Shown here: positions 15,798-24,281 of the stretch, piece after piece | How the letters are laid out: each line of letters starts with the position of its first letter | How positions within the stretch are numbered: position 1 is the stretch's first letter | From: CAXPZW01 sp049594615 | Lineage (GTDB): Bacteria; Bacteroidota; Bacteroidia; Flavobacteriales_D; Sanyastnellaceae | Assembly: GCA_049594615.1 (NCBI GenBank) | Contig: JBMYJR010000001.1 | Coordinates: 62,001-126,000, forward strand | Direction of reading: 5' to 3' | DNA: 64,000 nucleotides | Notes under the pieces: model-generated | Seen by the model: only the letters and a program-made list of their open reading frames with translations | What the model was told of the DNA's origin: nothing | The model's database searches: none | Position numbers and translations under genes: made by a program

Positions 15798-17890
15798 CCC
15801 ACGTAATCGAGTTTGGAGAGGTCGACCTTGGTTTTCATAAAGCCAAAGGCCACCGTGGCTGTCTTGCCTTCAATTTCCAGCACAGTGCCCCGTTGTTTGC
15901 CAGTGCGCAGCTTGACGGTGCACCCCACTTCAATTTTAGACAGGTCGGCCTTGCGCTTGGCGGTGCGTTCCTTTTTGGCTTTGGTCTTTTCCTTGAGCTT
16001 TTTGGTTTTGCGCTCTTCGTCGAATTTGGCCTTTTCCATGGCCAGGTACTTGCGCACTTCTTCCAGCAGCTCTTTGTTCTTGGTGCGGGCGTTGTAGTTG
16101 GTGATGTACTGGTGCATCTTCTTGCCCTTGGTCAAGTACTTGTTGTTGCGCTCGATGAGGGTTTGCTGGGTCTCTAGGCGGTCCTCAAAGCGGCCCTTGC
16201 GCTTTTCGTAATCGGCCTCGGCCTCTTTGGCTTTGCGCTCGGCTTGGCGGGCGGCTTTGTTGAGCTTTTCCACCTTGGACTTTTCGGCTTGGAGCTCGGC
16301 AATGAGCTTGTCCATTTTCACCTTGCGTCCGTCCAGTTTGCCTTTGGCTTCTTCGAGGATTTCGGGGTCTATGCCGTTGATTTCGGCTACCTCAAAGGTG
16401 AAGGAGCTTCCCGGTTGGCCCACGCTCAGTTTGTACAGCGGCTCCAAGGATTCGGTGTCAAACAGCATGCAGCCGTTGAACGCATTCTTGAGGTTGGCTG
16501 CCTTCATTTTGATGTTGGCGTAGTGGGTGGTGATCACCGCAAATGCGCCTTTTTGGTAGAGGCGTTCGAAGAACACTTCGGCCAGTGCGCCGCCCAGTTC
16601 GGGGTCGGACCCGGTACCAAACTCGTCCAGCAGGAGCAGGGATTTGGGATTGGCCACGTCCAAAAAGTGCTTCATCCGCTTGAGGCGGTAGGAATAGGTG
16701 CTCAGCTGGTTCTCGATGCTTTGGTTGTCGCCGATGTCAGACAGCACTGCGTGGAAGAAGCTCATGGTCGAACTTGGGTCTGCCGGGATCAGCAGTCCAC
16801 TCTGCAGCATGACCTGCAACAGGCCAATGGTCTTCAGTGTGATGCTTTTACCGCCTGCGTTGGGCCCGGAGATCACCAGCATGCGGCTGCCCTTTTCCAG
16901 TTTGACCGATTGGGGTTTGGTGGGCAAACCCGCTTTGCGGTTGGTGAGCAGCAGCAGCGGGTGGTAGGCGTTTTTCAGATCGACTACCGGCTCTTTACTG
17001 ATGCCGGGCAGGCTGGCTTCCATGTCGATGGCCAGCTTGGTTTTGGCTTGCAGCACGTCCAACTCAATCAGCAGAGTGAGGTACCCTTTGATCAGTAGAG
17101 CGTGGCTGCGCAGTTCGGCAGTGAGGGCGCGCAGGATGCGGTTGATTTCAGACCGCTCATCGTCGCGAAGCATTTCCAACTCGTGGTTGAACGGGACGTT
17201 CTCTTGGGGTTCAATGTAGGTGAGTGTGCCTTGCTTGGAGGCGCCCAAAGCCATGCCCGGCACCTGGCGCTTGTGGGTGCTTTTGATGGCCAGCAAGCGG
17301 CGGTCGTGCAAGAAGGCTTCTTGGGTGTCGCCCAACCAACCTTGATCGCGGTAGTGCTTGAGGACCTTGTTGAAGTTACGCGTGATCACCCGGCGTACCC
17401 GTGTCATGCTCGAACGAATGGAGGCCAGCTCCGGGGATGCATCGTCACGCACTTTGCCATGGCGATCAAAAACCTTGTCGATGGCTTGGGTGATGTCGGT
17501 GGTATGGTAGACATGCTCCAACAACCCTTCCAGCCCTGGGAATTGGCCTTTGCAGCCCTTGAAGAACTTGAGCACATCGTTGACCGTATTGGACGCGTCG
17601 TAGATCCGTACGAATCCTTCTTGGCTCAGCATGCTGTCGGGAACATCGAGCAGTTCTAAGTCCTGGTGGAACTCTTCAAACTGCACACGCGGAAAGCTAT
17701 ACCCTTCGGTGCGAACGGTGTGAAATTCATGCACCCGTCCAAGTTCAGCGCTCAAATCCTTAAATGCCCGGATGGGCCCCAAATCCACCATGCGGTCGCG
17801 CGCAGCCTGGCTGCCGCACAGGTCGTGCAGCATGAGACGGATGAGGTCAAATTCAAGGTCGGTGGCCGATTGGGTGTCGAAGTGCTTCAA
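15794..17890 (-). CDS. mutS2: MutS2-family DNA-binding ATPase lacking the Smr domain
   Basis: 698 residues. An N-terminal core/clamp part (LEFDLIRLMLHDLCGS at the start) precedes the MutS ATPase: Walker A GPNAGGKSITLKTIG (~residue 338), the signature around STYSYRLKRMKHFL, Walker B LLLLDEFGTGSDP and the conserved His of ITTHYANIK. A long charged coiled coil (~520-640) and a C-terminal KOW-like beta segment (GCTVKLRTGKQRGTVLEIEG) follow. The Smr nuclease domain of Bacillus MutS2 is absent, as in many Bacteroidota homologues. Suggested roles are recombination control or stalled-ribosome rescue. The only usable start is TTG at 17890, because an in-frame stop lies 7 codons upstream. It is 73 nt downstream of miaA and probably cotranscribed. 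Confidence 0.9.
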   Translation of the reverse strand: MKHFDTQSATDLEFDLIRLMLHDLCGSQAARDRMVDLGPIRAFKDLSAELGRVHEFHTVRTEGYSFPRVQFEEFHQDLELLDVPDSMLSQEGFVRIYDASNTVNDVLKFFKGCKGQFPGLEGLLEHVYHTTDITQAIDKVFDRHGKVRDDASPELASIRSSMTRVRRVITRNFNKVLKHYRDQGWLGDTQEAFLHDRRLLAIKSTHKRQVPGMALGASKQGTLTYIEPQENVPFNHELEMLRDDERSEINRILRALTAELRSHALLIKGYLTLLIELDVLQAKTKLAIDMEASLPGISKEPVVDLKNAYHPLLLLTNRKAGLPTKPQSVKLEKGSRMLVISGPNAGGKSITLKTIGLLQVMLQSGLLIPADPSSTMSFFHAVLSDIGDNQSIENQLSTYSYRLKRMKHFLDVANPKSLLLLDEFGTGSDPELGGALAEVFFERLYQKGAFAVITTHYANIKMKAANLKNAFNGCMLFDTESLEPLYKLSVGQPGSSFTFEVAEINGIDPEILEEAKGKLDGRKVKMDKLIAELQAEKSKVEKLNKAARQAERKAKEAEADYEKRKGRFEDRLETQQTLIERNNKYLTKGKKMHQYITNYNARTKNKELLEEVRKYLAMEKAKFDEERKTKKLKEKTKAKKERTAKRKADLSKIEVGCTVKLRTGKQRGTVLEIEGKTATVAFGFMKTKVDLSKLDYVG

Positions 17891-17963
17891 AGTCGGTACA
17901 GTCGCGGTTTACAAAGGAAAACAGAACAGACGTGCTACCATGACCGTTTCTTCCACGGATTGT

Positions 17964-18875
17964 TCACAGGTCCAGTTGCTCGGCGAGCCAGGGATAGATG
18001 GCCTCGGGCGTACTCATATCAAACCACTGGTTCTCGGGATCGCGGCGCAACCAGGTGAGTTGCTTTTTGGCAAAGCGGCGGGTATTCATCTTCAAGGCTT
18101 CCACAGCTTCTTCGAGCGAGCAGGTGCCTTCGAAGTAAGGGAAGAACTCCCGATAGCCCACGGTTTTGAGGGCATTCAGGTGCCAGTGCGGCTTGAGTCG
18201 CTCCACTTCTTCTAGCAGGCCAGCCTCCAGCATGAGGTCCACGCGGCGGTTGATGCGCTCGTAGATCCAATCGCGGTCTGCGTCCAGGGCGATTTTGATC
18301 ATGCGAAATGGGCGAGGTGCAGCGGCTTCGTTACGATAGGAAGAGTAGGGCTCCCCGGTTGCTAAACACACTTCCAAAGCGCGCACGAGCCGTTGTGGGT
18401 TGTTCAGGTCCATGCGGGCGTGGTGCGCCGGGTCGAGCTCCTGCAAGCGGGCTTGGAGCACGGCCAAGCCTTTGGTTTCCAGCGCGTGCATGAGCTCGGT
18501 GCGGATATCCAGGTCCGCGGGCATGTCGTCCAAGCCTTGGGTAACGGCTTGTACATACAATCCCGAGCCTCCAGCAAGGATAACTGCAGGGTGATCTGGA
18601 AACAAGGATGCGAGTTTGGCGAGCACGTCGCGCTCGTATTGCCCGGCCGAGTATTCCTCGGTGACCGAAATGCAGTCCACAAAGTGATGCGGAGCTTGGG
18701 ACAACTCTTCTGGGGTGGGCTTGGCAGTACCGATGGCCATTTCCCGAAAGAACTGGCGCGAATCAGCACTCAAGATGTGGGTGCCCAAGCGCTGGGCCCA
18801 ATCGATGGCCAAGGCGGTTTTGCCTATGGCGGTGGGTCCTTGAAGAACGACCAGCGTGCGGGAGTCCGCCGCCAT
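17964..18875 (-). CDS. miaA: tRNA dimethylallyltransferase
   Basis: 303 residues, normal for MiaA, which attaches dimethylallyl to N6 of A37 in tRNAs reading UNN codons. The P-loop GPTAIGKTALA (~residues 13-23), SADSRQFFREM (prenyl-site Asp and Arg), GGSGLYVQAVTQG and the C-terminal TRRFAKKQLTWLRRD all match. The start ATG overlaps the stop of the upstream gene by one base (TGATG), suggesting translational coupling. Confidence 0.96.
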   Translation of the reverse strand: MAADSRTLVVLQGPTAIGKTALAIDWAQRLGTHILSADSRQFFREMAIGTAKPTPEELSQAPHHFVDCISVTEEYSAGQYERDVLAKLASLFPDHPAVILAGGSGLYVQAVTQGLDDMPADLDIRTELMHALETKGLAVLQARLQELDPAHHARMDLNNPQRLVRALEVCLATGEPYSSYRNEAAAPRPFRMIKIALDADRDWIYERINRRVDLMLEAGLLEEVERLKPHWHLNALKTVGYREFFPYFEGTCSLEEAVEALKMNTRRFAKKQLTWLRRDPENQWFDMSTPEAIYPWLAEQLDL

Positions 18876-19480
18876 CAGATGAATTCGTCAAGGTCGTCCA
18901 GCGATTGGAAATTCTCGCCGCCGCCATCGTCCTCCAAATCGTCGAGGTACTGGTCGATTTCGGGATCACCGGTGCGGGTATTGCTGGCGGTGGCGGGCTT
19001 GGCGGGTTCTCCCAAATCGCCCAGGTCGTCGAGATCGGGCAAACCACCCAACAGGTCCACCTCTTTGCTAGCGTAGTCTGGACTTTCGCCAAATGCGAGG
19101 GCCACACGGGGGTAAAGTATGCCCGGCTTGGCCTTGGACACAGTTTGTAACTCGATGTAGAAGCACCACATGCGAAAGAAGTCGTACACGTAGATGAGCT
19201 TCTCGTCAGGACGCGAAATCAAATCACGCAGCGCAGTGGTGGACATGGAAATACTGGTGCCGCTTTCTTCGGGCATGCCCATGTCCATGAGGGGGATTTC
19301 TTGGCCTTTGTCCCAATCCTCGTTGCTGAGGTAGAAGGACGCCATTTCGCCTTCCTCCCATTCAAAGGCGCGCAGAATCGCCTCGTGCAATGCAAGAAAA
19401 GTGGCATCGGTAGCCATTTCAATGTCGCGGAACACGTCCGCTTCGGTGTCAACAATGACGCGAAACTTGAATACGTTCAT
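18875..19480 (-). CDS. Plasmid pRiA4b ORF-3-family protein (IS1096 TnpR-like domain)
   Basis: 201 residues. The N-terminal ~125 residues (FKFRVIVD--ADVFRDIE, HEAILRAFEW, MASFYLSN-DWDKG, YVYDFFRMWCFYIEL) show the pRiA4b ORF-3 fold common in Bacteroidota genomes; its function is unknown. The last ~70 residues are Asp/Glu/Gly-rich and probably disordered (DQYLDDLEDDGGGENF). It lies one base upstream of miaA in the same transcription unit, with its own TACTTTTG box 19 nt before the ATG. The link to miaA is inferred from order only. Confidence 0.82.
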   Translation of the reverse strand: MNVFKFRVIVDTEADVFRDIEMATDATFLALHEAILRAFEWEEGEMASFYLSNEDWDKGQEIPLMDMGMPEESGTSISMSTTALRDLISRPDEKLIYVYDFFRMWCFYIELQTVSKAKPGILYPRVALAFGESPDYASKEVDLLGGLPDLDDLGDLGEPAKPATASNTRTGDPEIDQYLDDLEDDGGGENFQSLDDLDEFI

Positions 19481-19499
19481 GGGCTCGTGAGACAGCCGT

Positions 19500-19507
19500 C
19501 AAAAGTA
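19500..19507 (-). promoter_or_regulatory. -7 box for the pRiA4b-like/miaA/mutS2 unit
   Basis: Plus CAAAAGTA, minus TACTTTTG, 19 nt from the ATG at 19480. A TTG lies 13 nt further upstream, closer than the usual spacing. Confidence 0.55.
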
Positions 19508-19527
19508 CAAAGGCCTGTGCCAATGAC

Positions 19528-20154
19528 CTAACGTCCAAGGGAAACGTAGTCTTCTTCTTCAGAAGATTTGGCCGTCTTGAAAAAGCCCACCAGGCTGACG
19601 TCCAGTTGGAAGAACGGGGCTGGAGCACCCAGCGTCGTGTAAGGGACATACCCACCTCCTGCGGCCACCTCCACCAAAATGTCCGAGGGCCCGCAGCCTT
19701 TGCGGTACCCGATTTGAACCCCCGTGCGCAACAGGCGCCCTGCGTTGGATTCCACAGCCGGGTATTCCAGGGTCCCCGAGGTGTCATTTGCACGGCTGGT
19801 GCTGTGGTTGGCGTAAAACAAACGGCAGTTCACCCAGCTCGAGACGAAAAGTCCGCGTTGCTCGGTGCAGTTGTAGCCAAAGTAGCGTCGCACTTCCGGG
19901 CGAAAGCCTATGCCTGACTCCTCGTACTTGTCTACAGCGGTGGACACAATGCCCGTTTCGTGATAAACAAAACGACCGAACTCAAAAGAGCACCCCACCG
20001 CAGTGCGTGAAGAATCGGGAGAGAAGGCATAGCCGAACCCGAACACCGGTTTTTGAGTGATGAGGCAATTGGTGTTGAGGTGCAGGGAATGCGATTGCGC
20101 ATGGGCAAGCACACTGCACACACACAGCATGATAAACAGAATCAGAGTTCGCAC
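19528..20154 (-). CDS. Exported outer-membrane beta-barrel-like protein, 208 aa
   Basis: Signal peptide MRTLILFIMLCVCSVLAHAQ (cut after HA). The mature part alternates hydrophobic and polar residues in ~10-residue strands (FGFGYAFSPDS, VGCSFEFGRFVYHE, GLFVSSWVNCRLFYAN, TGVQIGYRKG, DILVEVAAGGGYVPY, FFQLDVSLVGFFK), as in small 8-stranded barrels. A four-Cys set may form disulfides. No named family is recognised. The gene ends 48 nt before the pRiA4b-like start, with a promoter between, so it is a separate unit. Confidence 0.7.
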   Translation of the reverse strand: MRTLILFIMLCVCSVLAHAQSHSLHLNTNCLITQKPVFGFGYAFSPDSSRTAVGCSFEFGRFVYHETGIVSTAVDKYEESGIGFRPEVRRYFGYNCTEQRGLFVSSWVNCRLFYANHSTSRANDTSGTLEYPAVESNAGRLLRTGVQIGYRKGCGPSDILVEVAAGGGYVPYTTLGAPAPFFQLDVSLVGFFKTAKSSEEEDYVSLGR

Positions 20155-20185
20155 GGCGATCTAGATAATCACTTGAATGTAGGAC

Positions 20186-20518
20186 TTATGCGCCCGATAT
20201 ACTCGGGTGAATAGCCGAAATAAATCCATGAGACTCGTGAAACTGTAGGCGAGCGTCTGAAATCACCAGCATTTGAGGAGATTCATGCTTCACCTCAAAA
20301 CGCTCGGCAATGGCGTTGGACACGGAACGGTAGGTAATCAAATCCAGCAGGTAGGCCTCGGCCTGCAGGGTAGGGTCCCATTGGGCTTCGAAATTGCGCT
20401 TGGCCATGGCGCTGACCGAGCAACGGGTGGAGTGCTTGAACAGCACCACAGGGTGGTCGTGGCTGGCCGCAATGGCGGCATCCAAGTCTTCAAGGCTTTG
20501 CAGTGGCTTCCACATCAT
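20186..20518 (-). CDS. ytxJ: Bacillithiol-system thioredoxin-like protein YtxJ (BrxC type)
   Basis: About 110 residues, thioredoxin-like fold. The N-terminal WKPLQSLEDLDAAI and active-site region VVLFKHSTRCSVSAMAK carry the single-Cys motif (T-R-C-S-V-S) of the YtxJ/DUF2847 family, linked to bacillithiol redox chemistry. ESPQMLVI supplies the cis-Pro loop. Presumed role: monothiol bacilliredoxin reducing protein-bacillithiol mixed disulfides. Two consecutive ATG codons (20518 and 20515) make the exact start uncertain. The longer ORF to 20608 would cover the promoter of the divergent gene. bshC at the left edge shows the thiol is probably made here. Confidence 0.87.
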   Translation of the reverse strand: MMWKPLQSLEDLDAAIAASHDHPVVLFKHSTRCSVSAMAKRNFEAQWDPTLQAEAYLLDLITYRSVSNAIAERFEVKHESPQMLVISDARLQFHESHGFISAIHPSISGA

Positions 20519-20563
20519 ATCTGAAAGGTACGCAGCCGTGAAGAAGGAGCAGTCCGTGCGCCC

Positions 20564-20571
20564 TATATTTG
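20564..20571 (+). promoter_or_regulatory. -7 box of the membrane/TPR-like gene
   Basis: TATATTTG, 17 nt upstream of the ATG at 20589. No -33 TTG seen. Confidence 0.6.
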
Positions 20572-20588
20572 CCTTCCAATCTGACCGC

Positions 20589-21143
20589 ATGGATACCCGG
20601 ATTATCAAAATTGCCCTTTCTGCTGCCGCTTTTGGCTACACCGTTTACCTGTTTGCCACCGGTTCTTGGGGCTACGGCATTTGGATGCTGCTGTTGACCG
20701 CCATCATGTTGGTGTTCACGTTGCGCTCGGTGCGTTTGCTGTGGGCATTGATTCAACTGCGACGCCAAAAATTGGAAAAGGCCGTGAAGATTGTGGACGG
20801 GATCAACCCCGAAAAGCTCTGGAAGAAGTCCCAAGGCTACTACCACTTCATCAACGGGACCTTGATGATGCAGCAAGGCAAAGTGATGCCCGCAGAGAAG
20901 CAGTTCCGCCGCGCCCTGAGCCTGGGGCTACGCGCCGACCACGACAAAGCCGCTGCCAAGCTTTCTCTCTCGATGGTGGCGATGGCCAAAAACCGCCAGA
21001 GTGAGGCCAAAAACCTGATCAAAGAAGCCAAGAAATTGGACAAACGCGGGGTGCTCAGCAAGGACATCCGCGAGATCGAACAAATGATGAAAAAGCCGCC
21101 GAAGGTTATGCGTCAAAAGCACCAGCGTCACCCGCGACGTTAG
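20589..21143 (+). CDS. Membrane-anchored helical-repeat protein, 184 aa
   Basis: Two N-terminal transmembrane helices (about 5-23 and 28-55) are followed by a basic linker (QLRRQKLEKAVKIV) and a soluble helical domain resembling TPR pairs (YYHFINGTLMMQQGKVMPAEKQFRRAL and KAAAKLSLSMVAMAKNRQSEAKNLIKEA). The C-terminus is very basic (PPKVMRQKHQRHPRR). Function unknown; perhaps a scaffold at the inner membrane. The ATG at 20589 is set by the -7 box at 20564-20571. Its 3' end overlaps the convergent gene by 38 nt, and its terminator lies inside that gene. Confidence 0.8.
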   Translation: MDTRIIKIALSAAAFGYTVYLFATGSWGYGIWMLLLTAIMLVFTLRSVRLLWALIQLRRQKLEKAVKIVDGINPEKLWKKSQGYYHFINGTLMMQQGKVMPAEKQFRRALSLGLRADHDKAAAKLSLSMVAMAKNRQSEAKNLIKEAKKLDKRGVLSKDIREIEQMMKKPPKVMRQKHQRHPRR

Positions 21144-21426
21144 ATGGACGCCGCTTAACGTCTTGAAGCCTGCCCATGAGCTGCAGGCTTTTTTTATGCA
21201 ATTCCCTGCTGATTTGTTTGTAGTGCGCACGGGCGCCCTCTGAACCGCGCTCAAAGTTGTGGGCGTCTACCTTGACTGTCAGGTAGGCGCGTTCTTGGGT
21301 GGCTTCGCGAATGATCTCATTCAAGGCCATGGACTCCTGCGGGTGGTTCACCAGGTGGTGAAAACACTGTTCGGTAGCGTCGTTCAAAAGCGTTTCGATG
21401 GCGTTGAGAAGATCTTGGCGTTCCAT
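21106..21426 (-). CDS. Conserved-looking hypothetical protein, 106 aa
   Basis: Starts MERQDLLNAIETLLNDATEQ and is mostly helical. It contains ALNEIIREATQERAYLTVKVDAHNFERGSEGARAHYKQISRELHKKS, with the amphipathic pattern of a small alpha-helical protein, then a low-complexity tail. No family recognised. The last 38 nt overlap the end of the convergent gene, and the latter's terminator hairpin is encoded within the LQLMGRL region here. Composition and length argue for a real gene, but this is not certain. Confidence 0.55.
   Translation of the reverse strand: MERQDLLNAIETLLNDATEQCFHHLVNHPQESMALNEIIREATQERAYLTVKVDAHNFERGSEGARAHYKQISRELHKKSLQLMGRLQDVKRRPSNVAGDAGAFDA
21167..21195 (+). terminator. 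Rho-independent terminator of the 20589-21143 gene, inside the opposing CDS
   Basis: AGCCTGC (21167-21173) pairs with GCAGGCT (21183-21189), followed by T7 at 21189-21195. It lies 24 nt after the plus-strand stop but within the minus-strand CDS 21106-21426. Confidence 0.8.
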
Positions 21427-21529
21427 AAGCGGGTGGGAGAAAAGTGGCAAGAGCCAGCTAATAAAATACGATTCTTTTCATACTTCACGCGGCCTGGGCC
21501 TGTGTCGCACAATGTTCTACCTTGTCCGC

Positions 21530-21823
21530 ATGTCCAAATTTGCCACCTGGCTCGAGTCCCACATGCTTCCCTGCAGTTTCAAGCAAGCCACCGGATTGGA
21601 TTGCCCTTCCTGCGGCATGCAGCGTAGTTTGGTTCACCTGTTGCGTGGCGAGGTGGTGGAAAGTGTGGCGCTGTTCCCAGCGTTGATTCCCATGTTGGTG
21701 ATGGTATCCATGCTGGGGGTACACCTGGCCTTCAAACCGCGTTGGGGCGCTGCCTTTCTCAAATGGAATTTTATGGTGGTTGCCGCCTTGGAGGTGGGCC
21801 ACTTTGTCTTTAAACTTTGCTGA
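21530..21823 (+). CDS. DUF2752 small membrane protein
   Basis: 97 residues. The N-terminal CSFKQATGLDCPSCGMQRSLVHLLRG matches DUF2752 (C--K--TG--CP-CG--R----L--G), a family with a possible metal-binding Cys cluster at the membrane face. Two hydrophobic helices follow (FPALIPMLVMVSMLGVHLAF and FMVVAALEVGHFVF). The ATG at 21530 is chosen because the family starts here; an ATG at 21512 is also in frame. TACCTTGT just upstream is a one-off from a -7 box. It is 2 nt from the next gene, the usual DUF2752 partner in Bacteroidota. Confidence 0.82.
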   Translation: MSKFATWLESHMLPCSFKQATGLDCPSCGMQRSLVHLLRGEVVESVALFPALIPMLVMVSMLGVHLAFKPRWGAAFLKWNFMVVAALEVGHFVFKLC

Positions 21824-21825
21824 CC

Positions 21826-22191
21826 ATGAGCGATCACAACTCCACCCTAGATATGTCTCCCGGACAACAACCCCTGCGCAACCATACCGCAGCCTTGGTG
21901 CTGGGTATTCTTTCCATTGTACCAGGCATTTGCTTGGTGTACGGCATTGGCGGGGTAATCATGGGCACCATTGCCTTGGTGATCTCACGGGATGATTATG
22001 CAGCCATCAAAGTCAACCCCAGTGGGTACAACCCTTCTCAAGTCAGCGCGCTCAAAGCCGGGCGTGTATGCGCCATTGTTGGCTTGAGCCTCTCGGGCTT
22101 GTTGATGTTGGTGGCCATCATGTGGCTGGTGCTGTTTGGCACCATGGTCGCAGGCATGGGATCCATGCTGCAAGACATCCAGGCTCAATAA
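21826..22191 (+). CDS. CCC-motif-type (DUF4190-like) membrane protein
   Basis: 121 residues. The hydrophobic segment AALVLGILSIVPGICLVYGIGGVIMGTIALV forms a re-entrant or paired helix, then a polar stretch with NPSGYNPSQVSALKAGRVCAIVGLSLSGLL and a last helix. This matches the Bacteroidota CCC-motif membrane proteins that accompany DUF2752, although only isolated Cys remain here. Function unknown. It starts 2 nt after the DUF2752 stop, so they form one operon. Its stop overlaps the convergent E1 gene by 7 nt. Confidence 0.75.
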   Translation: MSDHNSTLDMSPGQQPLRNHTAALVLGILSIVPGICLVYGIGGVIMGTIALVISRDDYAAIKVNPSGYNPSQVSALKAGRVCAIVGLSLSGLLMLVAIMWLVLFGTMVAGMGSMLQDIQAQ

Positions 22192-24194
22192 TTCAGCAGC
22201 CCTTCAACCTTCGCAGCCAAACGGTCGGTGGCCAGGAAGTCGTTCTCCAGTGGAACGGCAAACGGAACGGGCGTGTCCAAACTTGCGCAGCGCACCACCG
22301 GTGCGTCCAACGACTCAAAGCAGTGCTCGGTAATCAGCGCTGAAAGCTCGCCGCCAATGCCGCCGGTCAGGCAATCCTCGTGTAACACGAGCGCGCGTCC
22401 GGTTTTGCGCACTGAGGCGTAGACCGTATCGGTGTCAAGCGGCGCTAAGGTGCGCAGATCGATGATTTCCAAGTCGGTGTCGGGGTGTTGTTTGGCGTAA
22501 TCGAGTGCCCAGTGCACGCCCATGCCGTAGGTGACTACGGTGGCTTGTGATCCTTCGCGTACAGTGGCAGCTTGTCCAAACTCCAATGAGTAGTAGCCTT
22601 CAGGAACATCAGCGTTGACGCTGCGGTACAGGGCTTTGTGCTCAAAGAACATCACCGGGTTGGGATCTTCAAATGCGCGGATGAGTAGGCCTTTGGCATC
22701 GGCCGGGAAGGCCGGGTAAGCGATCTTCAGTCCCGGGGTGTGGAAGAACCACGCCTCATTGCTTTGGCTGTGGAAGGGGCCTGCACCTACGCCGGCTCCG
22801 GTAGGCATGCGCACCACCACATCGGCATTCTCTTGCCAGCGGTAGTGCAGTTTGGCCAGGTTGTTCACGATCTGGTTGAAGCCGACTGTCACAAAATCAG
22901 CGAACTGCATTTCCATCATGGCCTTCATGCCTTTGATCGAGAGGCCAAGCGCGGCACCCACAATCGCGGATTCGCAGAGCGGGGTGTTGCGTACCCGGTC
23001 CTTGCCAAAGGCTTCAACAAATCCTTCGGTCACTTTGAACACCCCGCCGTATTCGGCGATGTCTTGGCCCATGAGCACCAGGTTGTCGTGCGTCTTCATG
23101 GCCTCGCGTAGTCCGTCTTGGATCGCGTCGATCATACGCATGTCTTGGGTCGCTGCGACCGGTGAGGTGGCCGGGGTATCAACATCCTTGAACACCACGC
23201 TCAATTCACGCGCGGTGTCGGCTTCCAACTCGGGTTGGGCCAGTGCTGCTTTGAGGGCGGTGTTGATGTCTTGCTTGATGCTGGCGCGGAGTTCGGCAGC
23301 GGTGGTGTCGTCCACCAGTTTTTTGTCCAGCAGCCAGTTTTCGTAGTTCTCGACCGGGTCCTTGGTGGCCCATTGATCGATGATGCCCTCGGGGTAGTAT
23401 TTGGTGCCCGAGGCTTCCTCGTGACCGCGGATGCGGAAGGTGAGGAACTCCATGAGTATGGGACGCGGGTTCTGGCGAATGGACGCCGCTGCGGCCCTCA
23501 CCTTGGTGTAGACCTCCAAAATGTTGTTGCCGTCCACCAAGATGGCGTCCTCTTCTGGAATGCCGTAGCCCTTGGCCTTGTCCACAAAGTGCTCGCAACG
23601 GAACTGTTCACGCGACGGGGTAGACAGGCCCCACGCATTGTTTTCAATCCCGATGATCACCGGCAATTGCCACACAGCGGCCACGTTGACGGCTTCGTGG
23701 AAGTCCCCCTCGGAGGCGCCACCGTCACCGGTAAATACAAAGGTTGCCTTGCCGTCGCCCTTGAGCTTGTTGGCCAGCGCGATGCCGTCGGCAATGCCCA
23801 ATTGAGGCCCCAAATGCGAAATCATGCCCACGATGTGGTGCTCCTTGGTGCCAAAGTGGAAGGAGCGATCGTGCCCCATGGTGAATCCACCCGCCTTGCC
23901 TTGGAACTGCTCAAACAAACGTTGGAGCGGTACTTCTCGGGTGGTAAACACGCCCAAGTTGCGGTGCATGGGCAGGATGTATTCGTCGGATTCCAGCGCG
24001 CTGGCCACGCCCACTGAGATGGCTTCTTGGCCCATGCCAGAGAACCATTTGGAAATCTTGCCTTGCCGCAGTTGGCTCAACATTTTTTCTTCAATCAAGC
24101 GGGGCAGGAGCATGCTGCGGTAGAGTTGCAGCATTTCGTCGTCGTGGAGGTCGGCCGGATCGTATGCCAAGGCCGGAGGCGTTTGAGTCTTCAT
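22185..24194 (-). CDS. Fused E1 alpha/beta subunit of a 2-oxo acid dehydrogenase (pyruvate or branched-chain)
   Basis: 669 residues joining both E1 subunits. The alpha half (about 1-350) has the thiamine diphosphate motif GDGGASEGDFHEAVN--AVWQLPVIIGIENNAWG (GDG to NN) and phosphorylation-loop-like GHEEASGTKYY. The beta half (about 365-669) has MGQDIAEYGGVFKVT, GMKAMMEMQFADFV and VLHEDCLTGGIGGEL. The complex decarboxylates a 2-oxo acid and passes the acyl group to E2 lipoyl. E2 and E3 are not in the window. The sequence does not fix the substrate; such fusions in Bacteroidota are annotated as branched-chain or pyruvate E1. The ATG at 24194 has a TACATTTG box 20 nt upstream. Confidence 0.92.
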   Translation of the reverse strand: MKTQTPPALAYDPADLHDDEMLQLYRSMLLPRLIEEKMLSQLRQGKISKWFSGMGQEAISVGVASALESDEYILPMHRNLGVFTTREVPLQRLFEQFQGKAGGFTMGHDRSFHFGTKEHHIVGMISHLGPQLGIADGIALANKLKGDGKATFVFTGDGGASEGDFHEAVNVAAVWQLPVIIGIENNAWGLSTPSREQFRCEHFVDKAKGYGIPEEDAILVDGNNILEVYTKVRAAAASIRQNPRPILMEFLTFRIRGHEEASGTKYYPEGIIDQWATKDPVENYENWLLDKKLVDDTTAAELRASIKQDINTALKAALAQPELEADTARELSVVFKDVDTPATSPVAATQDMRMIDAIQDGLREAMKTHDNLVLMGQDIAEYGGVFKVTEGFVEAFGKDRVRNTPLCESAIVGAALGLSIKGMKAMMEMQFADFVTVGFNQIVNNLAKLHYRWQENADVVVRMPTGAGVGAGPFHSQSNEAWFFHTPGLKIAYPAFPADAKGLLIRAFEDPNPVMFFEHKALYRSVNADVPEGYYSLEFGQAATVREGSQATVVTYGMGVHWALDYAKQHPDTDLEIIDLRTLAPLDTDTVYASVRKTGRALVLHEDCLTGGIGGELSALITEHCFESLDAPVVRCASLDTPVPFAVPLENDFLATDRLAAKVEGLLNY

Positions 24195-24214
24195 GACTTG
24201 GTGTCGGGGTCGAG

Positions 24215-24277
24215 CAAATGTACACGGTTCAACTCGCATACCCGTGGGGGAGAATTGGGCAAATGCACCTTTCTTTG
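24215..24277. promoter_or_regulatory. Divergent promoters for E1 (-) and the FAD dehydrogenase (+)
   Basis: Minus TACATTTG (plus CAAATGTA, 24215-24222) lies 20 nt from the E1 ATG. Plus TTTCTTTG (24270-24277, one mismatch to TAnnTTTG) lies 4 nt from the GTG at 24282. Confidence 0.55.
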
Positions 24278-24281
24278 CACC

